Shown here piece by piece: positions 5,388 through 6,927 of a stretch of 6,927 nt of DNA. Source of the DNA: a bacterium UBA1790 (GTDB taxonomy: Bacteria > Bacteroidota > Bacteroidia > Bacteroidales > Muribaculaceae); contig DCGA01000039.1 of NCBI GenBank assembly GCA_002314465.1, positions 1-6,927 of the forward strand, read 5' to 3'. Both the position numbers and the translations under genes were made by a program. Numbering within the stretch: the stretch's first letter is position 1; each line of letters starts with the position of its first letter. Below the pieces are notes generated by a model. The model was given only the letters and a program-made list of their open reading frames with translations. It was not told where the DNA came from and did no database searches.

Positions 5388-6776
5388 ATGGCACCTTGTG
5401 CCTGGGGCAAACTTGTTGAATTTAAATATTTTACTTTGGATCCTGACCCTTTAACGTCGTTGCTTTTACTCTTGCCAGATGCTATCACTCTGGCGATTCA
5501 ATCACCCATCTCTTTTAATGTTCCCGCACCGGGCAGTATAGTGGCTATGGCAGTCTCTGTACTGGGTCTTTTCATGTCGGCATTCAACTCTGGCTCTGAG
5601 ATTGCATTCTTCTCGCTCACCAAGGAACAGATTGCCGGTATCACCAGCGACACACAGCGCGAGCGCATTACAGCATTGCTGCGCAATCCCGAGAAACTTC
5701 TTGCAACCATCCTCATAGGCAACAATCTGGTTAATGTCATGATTGTTGTAACCATGTTCTACGGCCTTGAGAATGTACTGGTTATTGAAAGTGCTGCCCT
5801 CAAGTTTCTGGTGCAGACGGTATTCCTTACATTCCTCATATTGCTCTTTGGCGAGGTAATCCCCAAGCTTTATGCCACCAATTATAACGTGCGCTTTGCA
5901 CAGTTGGTTTCAGCGCCCCTTAGCGCTCTTGTGAAACTGCTCACGCCCCTCTCGGCCCTCATGGTCAAGGGTACAGGCATTGTGGGGAAGGTGGTCACCA
6001 AGCAGGCCGACGACATCTCTACCGACGACCTTTCGCGTGCTCTCGAGGCAAGCAACGTAAAGAACGAGGACGAGAAGGAACTGCTTGAGGGTATCCTGTC
6101 GTTTGGTAACAAGACCGTTAGTGAGATTATGCGTCCCCGCATCGATGTGGTCGATATCGACATCGAGTCAAGTTTCGACGAGGTGGTTAAGAAGGTGATT
6201 GACACGGGTTACTCGCGCATGCCCGTCTTCGACGAGACCCCCGACAACATTAAGGGTATCCTCTATGCCAAGGACCTCTTGCCCTACATCGGCCGTCGCG
6301 ACAGCAACTGGCGCTGGCAAAGTCTCATGCGCACTGCCTACTTCGTGCCCGAAACACGTATGATCGACGACTTGCTCGAGGACTTCCGCAAGAAGAAAAT
6401 GCACATGGCTATCATCGTCGACGAGTTTGGCTGTACACAGGGTATCGCTACCCTCGAGGATGTGCTTGAGGAGATTGTGGGCGATATTGACGACGAATAC
6501 GATACCGAGGAGAAGTTCTACACTCGCCTCAACCAGAATACCTATACATTCGACGGCAAGACACTCATCACCGACTTCAGCCGAGTACTCGACATCGAGG
6601 AAGACTCGCTCGATGAGCACGGCCAGGACGCCGAGACCATCGCCGGCCTCCTCCTTGACCTCAAAGGCGACTTCCTCAAGGAACAGGAAGTCATCACCTA
6701 CGGCCGTTTCACATTCACCGTCCTCAAAGTCATCAAATACCGCATCGCCAAGGTAAAAGTCACCATCAAACAGTAA
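5388..6776 (+). CDS. gldE: GldE-like membrane protein (DUF21/CNNM, paired CBS and CorC/HlyC domains)
   Basis: An integral inner-membrane protein of 462 residues. From the ATG at 5388, a hydrophobic stretch at about 22-38 may be an extra segment. The DUF21/CNNM domain follows, with helices at about 50-76 (SAFNSGSEIAFFSL), 104-126 (ILIGNNLVNV), 139-160 (LLFGEVIPK) and 174-200. Paired CBS domains span about 246-303 (MRPRIDVVD ... GYSRMPVF) and 314-371 (VDEFGCTQGIATLEDVLEEIVGDI). A CorC/HlyC domain spans about 377-458 (HGQDAETIAGLLLDLKG). This order is that of the CNNM/CorC family, linked to divalent-cation transport; Bacteroidota members of this form are named GldE after flavobacterial gliding. 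In non-gliding Bacteroidales the role is probably ion or envelope homeostasis (inference). The start is uncertain: ATG 5388, TTG 5376 or TTG 5436 (which would give MDPDPL) are all possible. No gldD or ssb gene is visible beside it. Confidence 0.88.
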   Translation: MAPCAWGKLVEFKYFTLDPDPLTSLLLLLPDAITLAIQSPISFNVPAPGSIVAMAVSVLGLFMSAFNSGSEIAFFSLTKEQIAGITSDTQRERITALLRNPEKLLATILIGNNLVNVMIVVTMFYGLENVLVIESAALKFLVQTVFLTFLILLFGEVIPKLYATNYNVRFAQLVSAPLSALVKLLTPLSALMVKGTGIVGKVVTKQADDISTDDLSRALEASNVKNEDEKELLEGILSFGNKTVSEIMRPRIDVVDIDIESSFDEVVKKVIDTGYSRMPVFDETPDNIKGILYAKDLLPYIGRRDSNWRWQSLMRTAYFVPETRMIDDLLEDFRKKKMHMAIIVDEFGCTQGIATLEDVLEEIVGDIDDEYDTEEKFYTRLNQNTYTFDGKTLITDFSRVLDIEEDSLDEHGQDAETIAGLLLDLKGDFLKEQEVITYGRFTFTVLKVIKYRIAKVKVTIKQ

Positions 6777-6803
6777 AAAAGCGCAGTGTCAATGAATCTG
6801 CAT

Positions 6804-6827
6804 ATGTAGGAACGCCACTCCGTGCCG
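6804..6827. repeat. 24-bp intergenic repeat, copy 1
   Basis: This begins ATGTAGGAACGCC and ends CACTCCGTGCCG. A second copy starts 99 bases downstream, with only two differences in 24 bases. The pair lies just after gldE in sequence with no gene on either strand, and no clear terminator hairpin was seen between the gldE stop and this copy. Confidence 0.7.
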
Positions 6828-6902
6828 CCCTCGCAATCTTCGCGTACTCTTATATAGTGAAATCAAATCCCACCAGCCAAATCCCAAGATCCGTTTCTAC
6901 AG

Positions 6903-6926
6903 ATGTAGGGACGTCACTCCGTGCCG
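6903..6926. repeat. 24-bp intergenic repeat, copy 2 at the window edge
   Basis: This begins ATGTAGGGACGTC and ends CACTCCGTGCCG; it matches copy 1 except at two positions. Repeats of this GTAGGGACG form are often the left half of a short palindrome in Bacteroidota intergenic DNA. The right half, if there is one, lies beyond the window. Confidence 0.65.
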
Positions 6927-6927
6927 T

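Overview
The window looks like a chromosomal segment from a member of the order Bacteroidales (Bacteroidota). The clues are: -7 promoter elements of the Bacteroidota form TAnnTTTG with a TTG about 19-22 bases upstream in front of three genes; no clear Shine-Dalgarno sequences; an outer-membrane barrel protein ending in phenylalanine; a signal-peptide-bearing bleomycin-hydrolase-type peptidase; and a GldE-type protein. A Prevotellaceae- or Muribaculaceae-like source is plausible, but the sequence alone does not settle the family.

Layout. Positions 2-2097 (+) hold the end of an export operon: two ABC-2 family permeases joined by a one-base stop/start overlap, the first cut by the window edge. 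They end at a strong hairpin (2122-2159) that separates them from a convergent gene. That gene (2178-2960, -) encodes a secreted, probably outer-membrane, beta-barrel protein with a small N-terminal beta domain. Positions 2961-3898 are non-coding and rich in repeats. From left to right they hold the barrel gene's promoter, a G8 tract, a pair of 11-bp direct repeats, a 127-bp element with 16-bp terminal inverted repeats and cloverleaf-like internal hairpins, and a decayed array of repeats with a 9-bp tandem and a C tract of variable length. The array ends at the promoter of a secreted C1 peptidase of the bleomycin hydrolase/PepC family (3899-5299, +). A separate promoter drives gldE (5388-6776, +), a membrane protein with DUF21/CNNM, paired CBS and CorC/HlyC domains. 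The last 150 bases carry two copies of a 24-bp repeat.

How the genes work together. The two permeases probably form one heteromeric export pump of the YhhJ/YbhR type. The barrel protein, peptidase and GldE each appear to be separate transcription units, and nothing in the sequence ties them into one pathway. The part least explained by known gene families is the 0.9-kb repeat-rich intergenic region. No defence system, CRISPR array, transposase, tRNA or rRNA was recognised.
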